Shown here: in pieces, positions 1 to 11,481 of the stretch
Layout of the letters: each line of letters opens with the position of its first letter
Numbering within the stretch: position 1 is the stretch's first letter
Source: Callorhinus ursinus
Taxonomy: Eukaryota; Chordata; Mammalia; Carnivora; Otariidae
DNA length: 64,000 bases
Assembly: GCF_003265705.1 (NCBI RefSeq)
Contig: NW_020312788.1
Location: 8,447,945-8,511,944 of the forward strand
Direction of reading: 5' to 3'
The notes under the pieces: generated by a model
The model's input: only the letters and a program-made list of their open reading frames with translations
Database searches by the model: none
Told to the model about the DNA's origin: nothing
Translations under genes and position numbers: made by a program

Positions 1-1725
1 GAGCCCCCAACCCTCCTTGCCTCAAATTGGTAGATGGCTGCCATGTCAATGCTCACCCCACCAGAAATCTGGGGTTTTATTCTCTGGAGAGGTCTGGGAA
101 CTGCAGGATACCAGGCACATACCAGAATCCTAACCCCAGCCTATCTGGTAAAAATAAGGCATTTAAGTGACAGTTTACCAAAGACTGAGAACCCTGCTGA
201 GTCTTCCCTCCTCCTTTCCTACCAGACAACCAGCCCAAAAGGAAATCCCTAAACATACTGTTGCATAACAAACTGCCCCGCCAAACCACCAGACATGGAA
301 GTCTACAGTCAATACCAAACCATGACCTGCATTTTAGTTCAATATGTGCAACCAAGGATCATCAGACACCTGAGAAAAGCCATCTAACATGAAAGACAAC
401 AAAACAAACTGGAAAAAAATTTGGAGGAAGCACAGTTTGTGAAAGAAGAAAAAACTCTGAAAAATGCATTAACAACAAATACAAAAATACAGTTTCAGAG
501 AGATAGGGAAGATATCACATACATGAAAAAAGAAGAGAAGCTCTTGCATTTTAAGAACATGATAGCAGATATATAAAAAAAAAGAAAAACTCAATAAAAG
601 ATTCAGAAAATAAAGCTGAGGAAATCTCCCCACAGAAAAAAAACAGACAGGAGAAAAAAATATTAAGAAAAGTGACCCAGTCTAAATGACAGACATTCCA
701 AAGGAAAAAACTGAGAAAACATCACTAAAGAAAATGTCTCAGAACTAAAGCAAATGAATTCCCACTCTGGGAATGCCCGCTGAGTTCCCACACAACACAA
801 CCAGACACATCATTGTAAAATTCCAAACCCGGCATGAAGAGATCTCACAAGCTTCCACAGTGAAAAAACTGACATACTGGCAGATAAAGTAACAGTGGAT
901 GCTAGAAACAACGGAGGAATGTCTTTAAAATTCTAAATGAAAATGATCTGTAATGCAGAGTTCCATACCTGGTCACTTAATTCTGTGGACAGAATGAAAG
1001 CATTTTCAGATAAAGTCTAAAAAGACTTTCCTCCCATGCACTCTCTTACTGAGAAGCTAATTACTGTTATATTTTATTGTATTTTTTAAAATGACTAGAG
1101 ACTAAATAAAAGGGAGATCCAACTCAAAAGGGCATAGAAAGTCAGTTCCAGAATGATGGTGAAGGAATGATAGGTTTGCAGCTATGCATAGAAAGTAGAC
1201 CACAATAAAAAGCTCCAGAATGATGATTAATTTCAGAAAAAGCAAAACAGTATATAAAAAGGGAAATTAATCATACATTATCACAAGACAAAAGAAGAAC
1301 ATTTAGAATATAACAATAAGGCAAATACTGATTACTGACCTAACGAAAATTACTATACAGCTATAATGGATGGAGGAAGATTGGGAAGCATTCCAGTGTG
1401 GAGTACTGGCACAAGAGTGAGTTTCAAGTTCCAAGAGAGTGAATTCTCATCTTCCATAGCTGGATATCAACTGTTAATCATTAAAACTGAAAATCCATAG
1501 TGATAAAAGCACACTATTTTGAGATCTGGAGGCAAATTTCCAAAGAATCAGCTGCAAAAGCTGAATGAGATTTCCTCTAAGAGTGGTTAATATCAGGGAG
1601 ATAATTATGCACAAGGAACAGTTATTTTCACAATAAGCTTTGCAGAACTATTTGACTCTTTAAATTATGTGCACATACAACTGTGATAGAAAGATTTTTA
1701 AATATTGGGGGGGGGATGATCTCAC
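1..1725 (-). other. GCA: GCA intron 3 (partial)
   Basis: This is the intron after GCA coding exon 3, read leftwards on the minus strand. The donor is GTGAGA at 1720-1725. The acceptor and exon 4 lie beyond the left edge. The interval is A-rich and contains a probable LINE relic at about 360-1100. I see no coding exon in the rest, and the short ORFs have no recognisable protein. Confidence 0.75.
360..1100 (+). repeat. Probable ancient A-rich LINE-derived fragment (HAL1/L1 ORF1-like)
   Basis: The plus strand is strongly A-rich and reads like decayed LINE ORF1-type text, with many stops and frameshifts. Phrases around 840-1000 (release of a product from a tract, then a region with CTGTGGACAGAATGAAAGC) resemble old half-L1 elements as I remember them. 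The boundaries and the family name are uncertain. Confidence 0.3.
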
Positions 1726-1795
1726 GAGAATAAGTTCCATTAATTCCAGACTGTGTCAAACATTTCTGAAGTTCCTCAGCATCCACTTCACCATC
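1726..1795 (-). CDS. GCA: GCA coding exon 3 (grancalcin, start of EF-hand 1)
   Basis: On the minus strand this 70-nt exon has an acceptor ending TTTTGACAG (1796 and upward) and a GTGAGA donor at 1725-1720. It translates as DGEVDAEELQKCLTQSGING followed by TYS and one extra base, so it leaves in phase 1. Joined to exon 2 (ending AIAGQ) it forms the first EF-hand loop and following helix of a penta-EF-hand protein. This matches grancalcin residue by residue except for conservative changes. Grancalcin is a cytosolic calcium sensor abundant in neutrophils and macrophages that moves to membranes and granules when calcium rises. No start codon is needed because the exon is internal. The remaining EF-hands are off the left edge. 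Confidence 0.95.
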
Positions 1796-3249
1796 CTGTC
1801 AAAAAATAATTATCATCAGATTTAATGCACAATTATATCAAATCATATTAATATGCTAATTGGCTGTTTTAGGCCAATCAATAAATATGCATTCTTTAAA
1901 ACATTACTCCATAATCAACTACAAAATTATAGAAGTAATTACTGACAGCAAAGGCATATTACAAAACAACATACAAAATAAATAATTTTTTCATAATCAA
2001 CTTATATTCTATTAATATTTAAGCACTTCAAGTATAATTTATTTTTTCTACTTCTTAGAAACAGCATAATCATTCTGACCTACAACAGGTCAAAATATTA
2101 TCCTGTGAGAATCATTGTACCTCAACCTAAAATGGAAAAAAGACCAAAATACGTTCAGAAAAATCTCAAAAACGTTCCCCTAATGCCCTTCTCATGGGAT
2201 ATGAAGCTGTAACTGGAAGGAGAGAATAACTTCCCCCTACTCCCCCCAGCAAAATTTTAGAGTCATCCTGCATCTTGTTGCTGTTCTTCTGATTATTTCC
2301 CCAACATTCTTGTTTGAACTTATTATGGGAAATAAAAAATTTTTAACACAAACAAGAAATCGCAATGGAAGTGAAACAGGTTGAATATTCTCATTATGTT
2401 TCAGTACCTCATCCTATTTTCTACAAAAATATACAGAGTAATTTACTTGGAAGCATCATAAACACTGTCACAAATGCAAAACAACAGCTCTGATATAGGA
2501 TCAGGGAAGCAAATTTAAAACAGGAACTTTGTATGAGTTCATTTTTGTAAGAGACCCAGGAAATAAAGAAAATTTTTACAACCAACTTCCAAGAAGTATT
2601 ATAAATACTCATGTTCTAATGAATCTTTAACAAGGAATTCCTTATAACAAAAATTCCAGTGGTTCTCTCAGGAATTAAAAAACTAAGAAGCATTCTTTCC
2701 ATTGGATCATCCATGTGCCTACAGAGTATCTAAGTGTTCCTTTCTCTGCCATGCATAGTTCTGGGATTTGATTACAAAACTTCAATAAATTCTAGACTAA
2801 GAAAATTATACTTTAAAAAAATTAGCCATATGTTTAGAATTAAAGGTAGGTTAGCAACTTTTCCTCCAATGACAAAGACTTTACAAGGAATTTTTACTTA
2901 AACAATTACCTACCTTCCTATTATATCAAACCATTATTATATTTCAAGACTTTGAAAAACTATGCACATACTTCTAACATGATCTAAGAAATCATCAGTA
3001 AACAAAACAAGACAAACAAAACTATCAATGAAGTCCTCAGCTGCCACTGTCAATGGTGTATCTCACTGAAATGATGGCACAGACGCCAAGTCACTGTCAG
3101 TTACTGCAGAGTAAATTTTGAAAAACACTTTTACAAATTAGTAAAACAGAAGCAAAAGAAGGAAATGACTTTTCTCTCATTTTTAATTTAAAAAGGTCTC
3201 CTATCTTCACTACACTAAATATAACATGGTTATAAATTGCCTCTTTCAA

Positions 3250-3548
3250 CTTTTTTTAAGATTTTTTTTTTTAGATTTTATTTATTTGAGAAAGAGACAG
3301 AGATAGTGAGAGAGAGCACAAGTGGGGAGGAGAGGGAGAAGCAGGCTCCCCACAGAGCAAGGATTTGTCAGAGAGAGAGAGAGAGAGAGAAAGAGACAGA
3401 GAGCACAAGCAGGGAGAGCAACAGGCAGAGGGAGAAGCAGGCTCCCTGCTGAGCAAGGAGCCCAATGAGGGACTCAATCCCAGGACTCTGGGAATCATGC
3501 CCTGAGCTGAAGGCAGATGCTTAACTGACTGAACCACCCAGGTGTCCC
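3250..3548 (-). repeat. CAN SINE, antisense, with internal partial duplication
   Basis: The copy runs from a T-rich stretch with AAGATTTTATTTATTTGAGA to the reverse-complemented tRNA-like head (GAACCACCCAGGTGTCCC). The module with GGAGAAGCAGGCTCCC occurs twice, at about 3330-3350 and 3430-3450, separated by a GA tract at 3371-3390. Either a truncated SINE inserted into another or the middle was duplicated. Confidence 0.85.
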
Positions 3549-4331
3549 TTTCTTTAACTTTTCTTAAGCGGGAAAATGATACTAAACCTGAGAATAAAAT
3601 TAGTGAGAATTACTAAGCTTCATCAGTTTTTTTCCTCATTTATAAAAATAAATAATACATTGTGCAAACAGGCTCAAAATTAAAACTTTCTATAAAAGAG
3701 CAATTTGAATTTACTAAAACCCTTGACCAATAAATTAAAATGAAGCAAATCAATCCTATGTGGTCCGATGATAATTTCTGTTCAAATAGGAGCTTCTTTT
3801 GCAACATTTCACAGAAAAGTCCACTTAGTACATAGAGGACCTTTCTCTGGATTCTGAATATTCAAAGACAAAGAAGGGACCCTGAAGAGTATGGAAATTC
3901 TTTTGTAGAGAAAGAACAAAGATTATAGAGGAAGCAAAGTTGAAAAGTAGTAGGTTCAAAAGACCCAGAAAAAGTCATTATAAATTTGAGTTAAGGAATA
4001 TAAATAGTATTTTAGTCTTTGTTAACCCTCTTGAATGAGTGAAACTAAGAAACACATCTCACTGTTTTCTCTCCCACAAAATAAAAAAAAAGCTTTAAAC
4101 TCCATGCATCAAATTTCTACATGCTTATTTATCTGCAAGGTCTATGCTTCCTTCCCCACACTGCTTTGCACTGCTACAAGGTAGAATGCAGTCTGTCTGT
4201 GTCTTGTACTTCAGAACTGAATGTGTAATCTTCCTATGAAAAACCAAGATTATTATTTTACCAAAGTTCAGAATTAAATGCTATAAAACTCAGGACATTT
4301 TCCATTACATTCATCAAAAGGTCCCAGTGCA

Positions 4332-4535
4332 GGGGTGCCTGGGTGGCTCAGTCCATTGAGCATGGGACTCTTGTTTCCCCCTTTGATCATAATCTCGGGA
4401 TCCTGGGATTGAGCCCCAAGGGCGGTTCCACACTCAGCTAGGAGTCTGCTTGAGAGTCTCTCCCTTTCCCTCTGTCCCTCCCCCACTTTCTCACTCTCCC
4501 TGTCTCTCAAAAATGAATAAATCTTTATAAAAAAT
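4332..4535 (+). repeat. CAN SINE, sense
   Basis: It begins GGGGTGCCTGGGTGGCTCAG, continues through the B-box-like region and a pyrimidine-rich segment, and ends in an AATAAATCTTT/A-rich tail. The antisense ORF at 4274-4510 is only the reverse of this repeat. Confidence 0.9.
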
Positions 4536-5458
4536 TGGATATTTATTCATCATAGATTTTTTGCATTAATTTTTTAATATGGGGTTAAAACATTATTTAT
4601 CACAATTATTAAATTTTTTAAGCCCCCTTCAATTTAAAGGTGAATCTCTCATTTTCCTTACCCTAGCTGGACCTTAAGCCACTTAGCAATACAACAGCAA
4701 GTTAGAGGACCTGGCAATGGAGAAGGAAAATAACTGTGAGAGAAAAAGACTTTTATTTCTCTAACTAAATATATGTGAGGCTCATTGCTTTATTTGAACA
4801 GTTTCTGTTTTTCAAACTATATGAAGCTAATTTATACATACGAAATTCCAAACTTAAATTGGGTTTGGGTACATCACACAGAAGCAAAAACTAGGAAGTA
4901 GAGTGAGGGCAGATGTGAAGTCGGGCAGGGGGCATGCTTCTGAGGACTTCACAAGGCATGGGGAATGTGAGTGGCTCACTGCCTGAAAGCAGGAAGTGAG
5001 ATGGGACATTCTACTCAGGACAAGGGGCAAAACAAAACAAAATATACTACAGACTGTTGCCTGATGATACCACTTCTGAGAAGTAGAAGGCTTAGGAAAG
5101 CAGGACTAAAATGCTAAGCTAAGCTACCCCCCTGTTTGCTGATGGGATCTGCAATACCACTGCCAGGGAGGTGGTGTATTTCATGAACTGTCATGCAATC
5201 AGATTCTGGACACAATCAAGATGGGGACAATCACAAAACCACTAGATAAGGAAGAATGACCAATGCTACTTTGTACAGACAGTTAAGGAAAGCCTCACTG
5301 AGGCTGATAAAGTGAATTCACCTGTAACTGAATCACTGATAGGTGAATTTCCTTATAGGGTGAATTGACTTATTCATTCATAAAGTGAATTTCGAGGAAG
5401 ATCTGAAGGAAGTAAAGGAGCAAGCTATGCAGATATCTAAGGGAAGAGTGTTCTAGGC

Positions 5459-5784
5459 CTGAGTTGTCCAATACAGTGGCCACTAGCCATATATTCCACT
5501 GTGCACTGAAACATGGCTAGTCTGATCTGAGATGTTCTGTAAGTGTAAAATACACACCAGATTTCCAAGACTTAGTAACAACAAAAATGTACAACACCCT
5601 ATTAATAAGTTTTATATTGATTACATATTGCTATATTAGTATTGCTGATATATTGGGTTAAATAAAATATATTATTAATTTCACTTTTTTGTTTTTACTT
5701 TTTAAAATGTACTAACAGAGGCTTCAAAACTACATATGCGGCTTATGTTTGTGGCTCTTGTTATGTTTATTTTGGACAGTGTTG
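5459..5784 (+). mobile_element. Non-autonomous hAT-type DNA transposon relic
   Basis: The element is flanked by a perfect 8-bp duplication TTCTAGGC (5451-5458 and 5785-5792), the target-site length expected for hAT elements. Its ends are imperfect inverted repeats containing GTCCAATA at the left and the complement of TTTTGGACAG at the right. The interior matches a common mammalian MER-type hAT relic in my memory. It has no transposase. Confidence 0.75.
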
Positions 5785-5884
5785 TTCTAGGCAAAGAAAA
5801 CAAGCATAAAGATCAGAGAATGCTCTCTCAGTGTTGCCATAATCTTCGTCTGTTTACCTTTAGCACTTCTTTCCTGGTACCATT

Positions 5885-6025
5885 ATCATTCCCTGTGTGT
5901 CTGTCTCCCTTACTAGGCAGAACTCTTCTAAGTCAGGATCTGAGTTTCACTCATCTTTGCATCCCCAAGCCCTAGCACAGTACATAGTACAAAGCAGGTT
6001 GGTTGTCTGGTGGAATGAAGACAAT
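5885..6025 (+). repeat. L2-like 3' end fragment
   Basis: The text resembles the L2 3' end: a TTTGCATCCCCAAGCCCTAGCACAG-like passage followed by a gapped GGTTGTCTGGTGGAATGAA tail. It is degenerate, with soft boundaries. Confidence 0.5.
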
Positions 6026-6734
6026 TACCACTGGTTCTTCGTTCAACTATAGCCATTTCTGACAGTTTGTGGCCAGGTCCATTTACTATTTCAAAAGGCT
6101 GAAAATATTACAACCTCGCATTCAAGTGTCGATTAAATTTAAAAAATCTAAAATCTAATTAATGAGTGAAATTCTATTTTACATGAGCTTTTTCAGTATT
6201 CTGCGGGTCCGAAAAACAACCTGAACAGCTTTTCTACAGTTATTACCACCAGAAAGCACTCTCCTAGTATACTATACTACCTCATACTCATATTTCATAC
6301 ATTTTATGAAAACATGTTACCTTAACTGACTAACAAGTAATGTCTTCCTAAATTATATGCAGAAAATGCAAGTGATCTTTTTGGATCTCCTTACTGCAGT
6401 TTGAGCTAATGATAATGACCAACTCTATAAACCCTAACCAAAAAATGAGCATTAGTGGTAGAAAACTACATTTTCTAATTGAATAAGAGCTTTAGTTATT
6501 AGTTAGATAACTAACAAAAAATTAGTTGCCATTGGTTAGGTTAACTAATAGACAGCAAGATTTTGAAATGATACCCAAGTTCAAGTTCTCTTTGTTCAGT
6601 TATTAAACCTTAATCTCCACTTATTCATTTATAATAAAAGGGTACATCCATCCTGCCTACCTCAGAGAGCTACTGTGTGAAAAAGCAGAAGCAGTATGCA
6701 CACTCAAGTTAAACTTGTTGGTATTATTGACATG

Positions 6735-6780
6735 CATGTGTGTGTATGTGTGTGTGTGTGCGTGCGTGTGTATGTGTATT
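6735..6780 (+). repeat. (TG)n microsatellite, interrupted
   Basis: A GT-alternating tract of about 45 bp broken by A and C substitutions (GTATGTG, GCGTGCGTG). It is in GCA intron 2. Confidence 0.85.
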
Positions 6781-7064
6781 TGCAAAGGTACAAACCAGAA
6801 TTGCCCCTAATCAACTGATGATTGAATCATTACTGTTCAAAAAATGTTGTCCAATGAAAAGGAACACTGTAGAAACCTTTAACTGGACATTTCTCATAGA
6901 ACATCATTAATTATGAGACCTAAAAAAAAATACAGATGCAGAGGTGAGTTCAGTAAACTCACCTGATTCCTTAAAGCTAGGCAAAATTCAACATACAAAA
7001 GAATTGCTTAAATATTTAGACTAAACATTGAAGATGAGACAGTTTATGCATCCATCTATTTTTT

Positions 7065-7320
7065 CATTTTACATTTTTTTATTTTATTATGTTATGTTAA
7101 TCACCATACATCATTAGTTTTTGATGTAGTGTTTCATGATTCATTGTTTGCATATAACACCCAGTGCTCCATTCAGTAGGTGCCCTCTTTAATACCTATC
7201 ACCAGGCTAACCCATCCTCCCACCCCCATCCCCTCTAGAACCCTCAGTTTGTTTCTCAGGGTCCATAGTCTCTCATGGTTCATCTCCCCCTCCAATTTCC
7301 CCCCCTTCACTTACCATCTA
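7065..7320 (-). repeat. Carnivoran L1 3' region, antisense
   Basis: The passage GTTAATCACCATACATCATT, then CACCCAGTGCTCCATTCAGT, then a long C-rich TCCCCTCTAGAACCCTCAG stretch is the reverse complement of a carnivoran L1 3' segment. A closely similar copy lies at 35280-35590. It is 5'-truncated relative to a full L1 and has no coding capacity. Confidence 0.7.
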
Positions 7321-7410
7321 ATACATTTATTGAATGATTAATATATTCCTAGTGCTTACTTGATAAGGGAGAAAATGACAAGGGCCATGTCCTCATGGAG
7401 TTTTGCTATT
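7320..7410 (-). repeat. L2-like fragment
   Basis: It contains the antisense L2-type text TTATTGAATGATTAATATAT and CCTCATGGAGTTTTGCTATTC. The SINE at 7427 inserted at its right end. Confidence 0.35.
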
Positions 7411-7426
7411 CAAAAGCACAAAACTA

Positions 7427-7612
7427 GGGGTGCCTGGGTGGGGCAGTCGGTTAAGCATGCCACTGTTGGTTTCAGCTGAGGTCATGATCTCAGGGTCATT
7501 AGATCAAGCGCCCCCACCCCCATCAGGTTCTGCACTTAACGCGAAGACTGCTTGAGATTCTCTCTCTCTCTCCTTCCCCCTCTGCCCCCTCCCCACCTAA
7601 AATAAATAAATC
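7427..7612 (+). repeat. CAN SINE, sense, with 18-bp target duplication
   Basis: The head GGGGTGCCTGGGTGGGGCAG and the AATAAATAAATC tail are intact. The flanks carry a perfect 18-bp duplication TTCAAAAGCACAAAACTA at 7409-7426 and 7613-7630, so both ends are well defined. Confidence 0.93.
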
Positions 7613-7914
7613 TTCAAAAGCACAAAACTATGAAAAATTTAAGGCAAGTATCAAGTAGTACAAACATGCAAATTATTGTTCACAACTGTAAGACTGAAAG
7701 AGTTCAGAAGTCAAATAAAAGTCTCTAAATATATATGCCCAGTTCCTATGTTTTAAGTTGTAATTTTGTAAAATAGATTATATAGTCAGTATAGAAAACA
7801 GATTTATTCCCAGCATCACACTACTTAAGAGTTCTTTGCAGATAAGAATGGTATCATGTAACAGTTAGCCCTGCATTTAGTTGCAAAAAATAGAAAATAC
7901 TATCAAAGAGATTT

Positions 7915-8310
7915 AAACCAATAAGGGTTTATTGTTTTATACAAGAAGTCTGAGGGTAGGCAGAACAGTACTGTATGGCAACTTCACAATGCCATCACTC
8001 TCTTTACATTTTTCTATGTATCCCATCCAAAGTCCTTTATCTCAAGTTGTTGACTCAAGGTACCAAGATCGCTGCTGCACTTCCATACCTCAAGTTCCCT
8101 TTCCAACAGGAAGAATTAAGGAGCAAAAAGGGCCAACACCAGTTGCCAGGAAGGTTTTTCTCATTTAGGAAAGGAAAGCATCCTAAAGAAATTACACCTA
8201 CATTGCAATGACCAGTCCTGTGGCACACGGCTACCTTTACAAGATTCAAAGGTGTCCAGGATGGTATTAGGGTTTTTCCAACTCCTACCACAGAAGGGAA
8301 AAAGGGGTTG
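7915..8310. repeat. Probable ancient interspersed repeat, family not identified
   Basis: The order TTTATTGTTTTATACAAGAAG, TGAGGGTAGGCAG, a drug of poorly conserved text, then CAACAGGAAGAATTAAGGAG recalls an old high-copy mammalian repeat. I cannot name the family. The overlapping ORFs on both strands (7932-8387) look spurious. Confidence 0.3.
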
Positions 8311-8821
8311 TGAATGGAATTGGGGTCACCAAAATAAAGTATCCACCATATATTATAATTCTGTGTATATCCTCTATTTCTAGCCAAGCATATGGGATCT
8401 AGTGAACACTCAGGTGAGTGAATAATAAATGAAAATTGCTATCAAAGTTCTGTGAAATTCTAACTATGCCATAAGTTTTTCTTGGTGAGTCTAAAAGTAA
8501 AGAGATACAGACTGTGACTATGACTCAAGTGTGAATCTGTCTCTTCTCACTAGTCTGATATTTGAACCTCCATTCTGATCTGTTTTCTTTACCCTTTCCT
8601 GACTGGTTTACATCAAGTCTCTCCCAGAACCATTCACAATTTAAAAATCTCCTTTTTGATACTCTGTCCCAGCTTCTTCAAGGAGACTAACATGTAGATC
8701 ATGTAGATCTCTTTTCCCCCATCCTCTTTGACTCAGTCGTCATGCACCACAGTTTCCAGTCTTAGTGAAATGAACAATGTGTCAGGCATCACACTAACAG
8801 ACTTCTAAAAATGAAATAATT

Positions 8822-9040
8822 GGGGCGCCTGGGTGGCTCAGTCGATTAAGTGTCTGCCTTCAGTTCAGGTCATGATCTCGGGGTCCTAGGATCAAGAGCC
8901 CCGTGTTGGACTCCCTGCTCAGTGGGGAGTCTGCTTTTCCCTCTGCCCCTCGCCCTGCTCATGCATTCTCTCTCTCTCAAATAAATAAATAAAATCTTTT
9001 AAAATAAGTAAATAAATCTTTTTAAAAATTAAAAAAAATA
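8822..9040 (+). repeat. CAN SINE, sense, long A-rich tail
   Basis: It starts GGGGCGCCTGGGTGGCTCAG and reads through the C/T-rich module to AATAAATAAATAAAATC. An extended A/T tail of repeated AAATAAATC units follows, to about 9040. Confidence 0.9.
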
Positions 9041-9161
9041 AAATAATGATGACTACCCTCAACTCTGATCTCAAGAGAAAAATCAGTCTAGATAAGTTTA
9101 AAATATAAATTTCATATACATTTAAAATGACACACTAAGTAATAGAGTTGACATTTCTTTT

Positions 9162-9353
9162 ATTTTTTTTTTTTGAAGATTTTATTTATTTATTTAATTG
9201 ACAGAGAGAGAAAGACAGCAAGAGAGGGAACACAAGCAGGGGGTGTGAGAGAAGGAGAAGCAGGCTTCCCGCCAAGCAGGGAGCCCCATGTGGGGCTCCA
9301 TCCCAGGACCCTGGGATCATGACCTGAGCCAAAGGCTGCTGCCAAAGGGTGCT
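9162..9353 (-). repeat. CAN SINE, antisense, head-truncated, 14-bp target duplication
   Basis: A perfect duplication TTGACATTTCTTTT flanks the element (9148-9161 and 9354-9367). The tRNA-like head is truncated, ending near CTGCTGCCAAAGGG. It sits 67 bp from GCA exon 2, on the 3' (donor) side of that exon and outside the splice-site sequence. Confidence 0.92.
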
Positions 9354-9420
9354 TTGACATTTCTTTTAAACAGCAATCCTTTCAAAAACTGATGTTTGTG
9401 CCATATATTTAACATCTCAC

Positions 9421-9585
9421 CTGTCCAGCAATAGCAGTGAAGTATGTCCACATGGGGTCTCCCGCTGAGGAATAACTATCAGAATATGCTGGGTATCCAC
9501 CACGCAGCAGGTTTGGCCCTGTTCCTGGCACTGGCTGTCCCATTTGCATCTGCATTCCTGGCATCTGACCACAAAAATTTCCAAA
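9421..9585 (-). CDS. GCA: GCA coding exon 2 (grancalcin Gly/Pro-rich N-terminal region)
   Basis: This 165-nt exon has an acceptor CTTACAG just above 9585 and a GTGAGA donor at 9420. It encodes exactly 55 codons in phase 0. The residues run FGNFCGQMPGMQMQMGQPVP, then a GTGP segment, then a YPAYSDSYSSAGDP segment, ending TYFTAIAGQ. This is the flexible Gly/Pro/Met-rich N-terminal extension of a penta-EF-hand protein leading into EF-hand 1. The match to human grancalcin is clear along the exon. Compared with my memory of human, a MQ pair is repeated and some serine/glycine positions differ. The long minus-strand ORF covering this interval (9417-9713) is in a different frame and is not the protein. 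Confidence 0.95.
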
Positions 9586-10149
9586 CTGTAAGAGTGAAAA
9601 AGGATAAGGTTACTAATACAAGTATTACCTGTTATCCACCAAAATTGGCTTAAAGGAAAATATTTATGAGGAGTCCACTGAAAAGCAAGAATAAAAAGAA
9701 TTACTAAAAGCAACCGAATTCACTTTCACAAATGCTGCTAGCTACAAAATGCTAGATGTCCTGCATTAGGACATAATTCAGTTAACACGTTATCCAACAT
9801 TAAAAGAAGTGTAACAGAAAAAAGAACTTTCTAGCCTCTGAGAACTTAATCTAACAGATGAACATAAAACACACTTTTTAAGTGTTTACCACCAACATCA
9901 CCAAAATAAACAAAAAGCAAAAAAATTTCACCTACAGTCAAACTAAGAAGTAGTATACTTCAGATACATACTTAGAATACATGGTAAATACAATGAAACT
10001 GTGAACTAGTCATGGGAAACTGTATAGAATGCAAACATCCTCTCCATCAGAAAATATTTATTTTTAAAAAAGCAAGACACCAATAAACTGATCAATCAAG
10101 TGATTAATTCCAACAAGTCTTCAAAACTAATAAGAAAAACAATAAGAAT

Positions 10150-10375
10150 ACCAACAAAAATAATACACAGCTAATATTTACTGAGAGTTTTTTATAGCCC
10201 AGGTACTAAGTACTTTCCATTATGCGCTTTGATTTTCCAAAAACTTTATGAGGTATGAAACTACTATGGCCTTTTTGTCATTGAGAACCTAAAACTTCAC
10301 GAGGTTTCCTAAATTGGCTAAGGTCAAATAACTAGTAAGAAGGAGACCATGGTTCAAATGCAGGTATTCTGATGT
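10150..10375 (-). repeat. MIR-like SINE relic, antisense
   Basis: The order is characteristic: TATTTACTGAGAG, a GGTACTAAGTACTTTCC segment, TTTATGAGGTATGAAACTACT, then GGCTAAGGTCAAATAACTAG and ATGGTTCAAATGCAGG. This corresponds to the antisense of a MIR core. It is highly diverged. Confidence 0.7.
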
Positions 10376-10579
10376 TTGTTTCCTACTATGGCTATGGCTT
10401 CTCTCTACTTTTTTCACTTTGGAACTTGGTATACATTTTTAATACCTTAGAAAGGCATTTTACTGAGCATTTTTATGAGTCTGGAAGAGAAAGCAGTATC
10501 AAGATTGTTTGTTATTCCATATTGAACAAAAATCTTGACCTGCATCCTTGAAGGATGATTTCTGCCAGAAGGCAAAAAG

Positions 10580-10620
10580 AAAAAAAAAAAAAAAGAATTC
10601 TAAATTGGGGGGGGGGGGGG
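10580..10620 (+). repeat. A15 and G14 homopolymer runs
   Basis: A run of 15 A (10580-10594) is followed 12 bp later by a run of 14 G (10607-10620). Long G runs are unusual in mammalian DNA and are prone to sequencing error. Confidence 0.9.
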
Positions 10621-11454
10621 AACAAGGAGTCAAAAGGTCGGATACTACCAGTAGTATCAGAGCTGTGTGCGGCTGGATGTATAGGGTAAAGGTATGGAGG
10701 AAGTGTTGGAGCTCCAAAAAATGCACTTCAAACTCCAGGAAATACACAACTACATTATGAAGCAATTAAGTACAAGTAAACAGTAAATGTTAAAACAACA
10801 TAATGGATTAAAAACAAACCAAAAAAGATGGGATTTTTTTTAAAGTTGCTTCTTTTAAAAGAAAAGACCATCAAAAGAGACCCAAAAAGGCAACCTCAGT
10901 AATTAAAGTATATAACCACAAATTACAAACTTCCAACTCTCAAAGGAGACTAAGGATAAACAGTTATGCAAGAAAGAGTAACCTAATCTTTCCCACCTCC
11001 CAAAAAAGTCTAGAACAGATTGCCCTTGGTAGAACAGTAAAAATTAAGAGACATTTGGCATATCTTAATTTATCCATAAGCAACTTAAAGGACAGAAAAC
11101 AAGAAGTGGCCAAAAATTCAGAAAGAGGACGCTAGCAAAACTGAGGAAGGTGGGGGTCGACCACAAAATATTACTGGAACAAGAAAAGGGCGCTTTTGTT
11201 CCTCCAATCCAGGAAGAAAATTTCCAAAATCACAGCACCATCCTTGCCTCACAAGGACTCGCCTAAAGGCGCCCCCAGGGACGAGAAAACCTGTGTTTCC
11301 CTGCTCAACCCGGGCCCCAGGCCCCGACACCGCGCTGTGCCTCAGCCCCGCGGAGTACCGGAGACTGGTCAAACCAAGCGGAGGGAGGGGGCGGACCCCG
11401 CACGCGGGCACCGCCCGCAGGGGCGGAGGCGGCGGAGAAACTGCCCGGACTCAC

Positions 11455-11481
11455 TGCTCCTCCGTGTCCCGGGTAGGCCAT
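11455..11481 (-). CDS. GCA: GCA coding exon 1 (start codon)
   Basis: On the minus strand the start ATG is at 11481-11479. It lies in a strong initiation context, with G at -3 and G at +4. The exon encodes MAYPGHGGA and is followed immediately by a GTGAGT donor (11454-11449). It joins in phase 0 to exon 2 (FGNF...), matching the MAYPG start of grancalcin. Only 27 coding bases are present, so the exon is too short to stand out as an ORF; it was recognised from the family's N-terminus, the perfect donor and the CpG island around it. The 5' UTR continues upward in coordinates, but its start cannot be fixed. Confidence 0.93.

Larger units (their letters stand above)
1796..9420 (-). other. GCA: GCA intron 2
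   Basis: This 7.6-kb intron has its donor GTGAGA at 9420-9415 and its acceptor CAG at 1796-1798 on the minus strand. It holds CAN SINEs in both orientations (about 3250-3548, 4332-4535, 7427-7612, 8822-9040, 9162-9353), an L1 3' segment (7065-7320), a hAT-type element (5459-5784), an L2-like piece and a TG repeat. Between these (1800-3240, 3550-4330, 4540-5450, 6030-6730, 6790-7060, 7640-7910, 8400-8800) I see no coding signal. Confidence 0.85.
9586..11454 (-). other. GCA: GCA intron 1
   Basis: The 1.87-kb intron has donor GTGAGT at 11454-11449 and acceptor CTTACAG above exon 2. It contains an antisense MIR-like relic (10150-10370), an A15 run (10580-10594) and a G14 run (10607-10620). I see no coding segment. 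Confidence 0.88.

Noticed and set aside
9417..9713. A 98-residue minus-strand ORF overlapping GCA exon 2
   Set aside because: It is in a different frame from the grancalcin reading, which is set by splice sites and family match.
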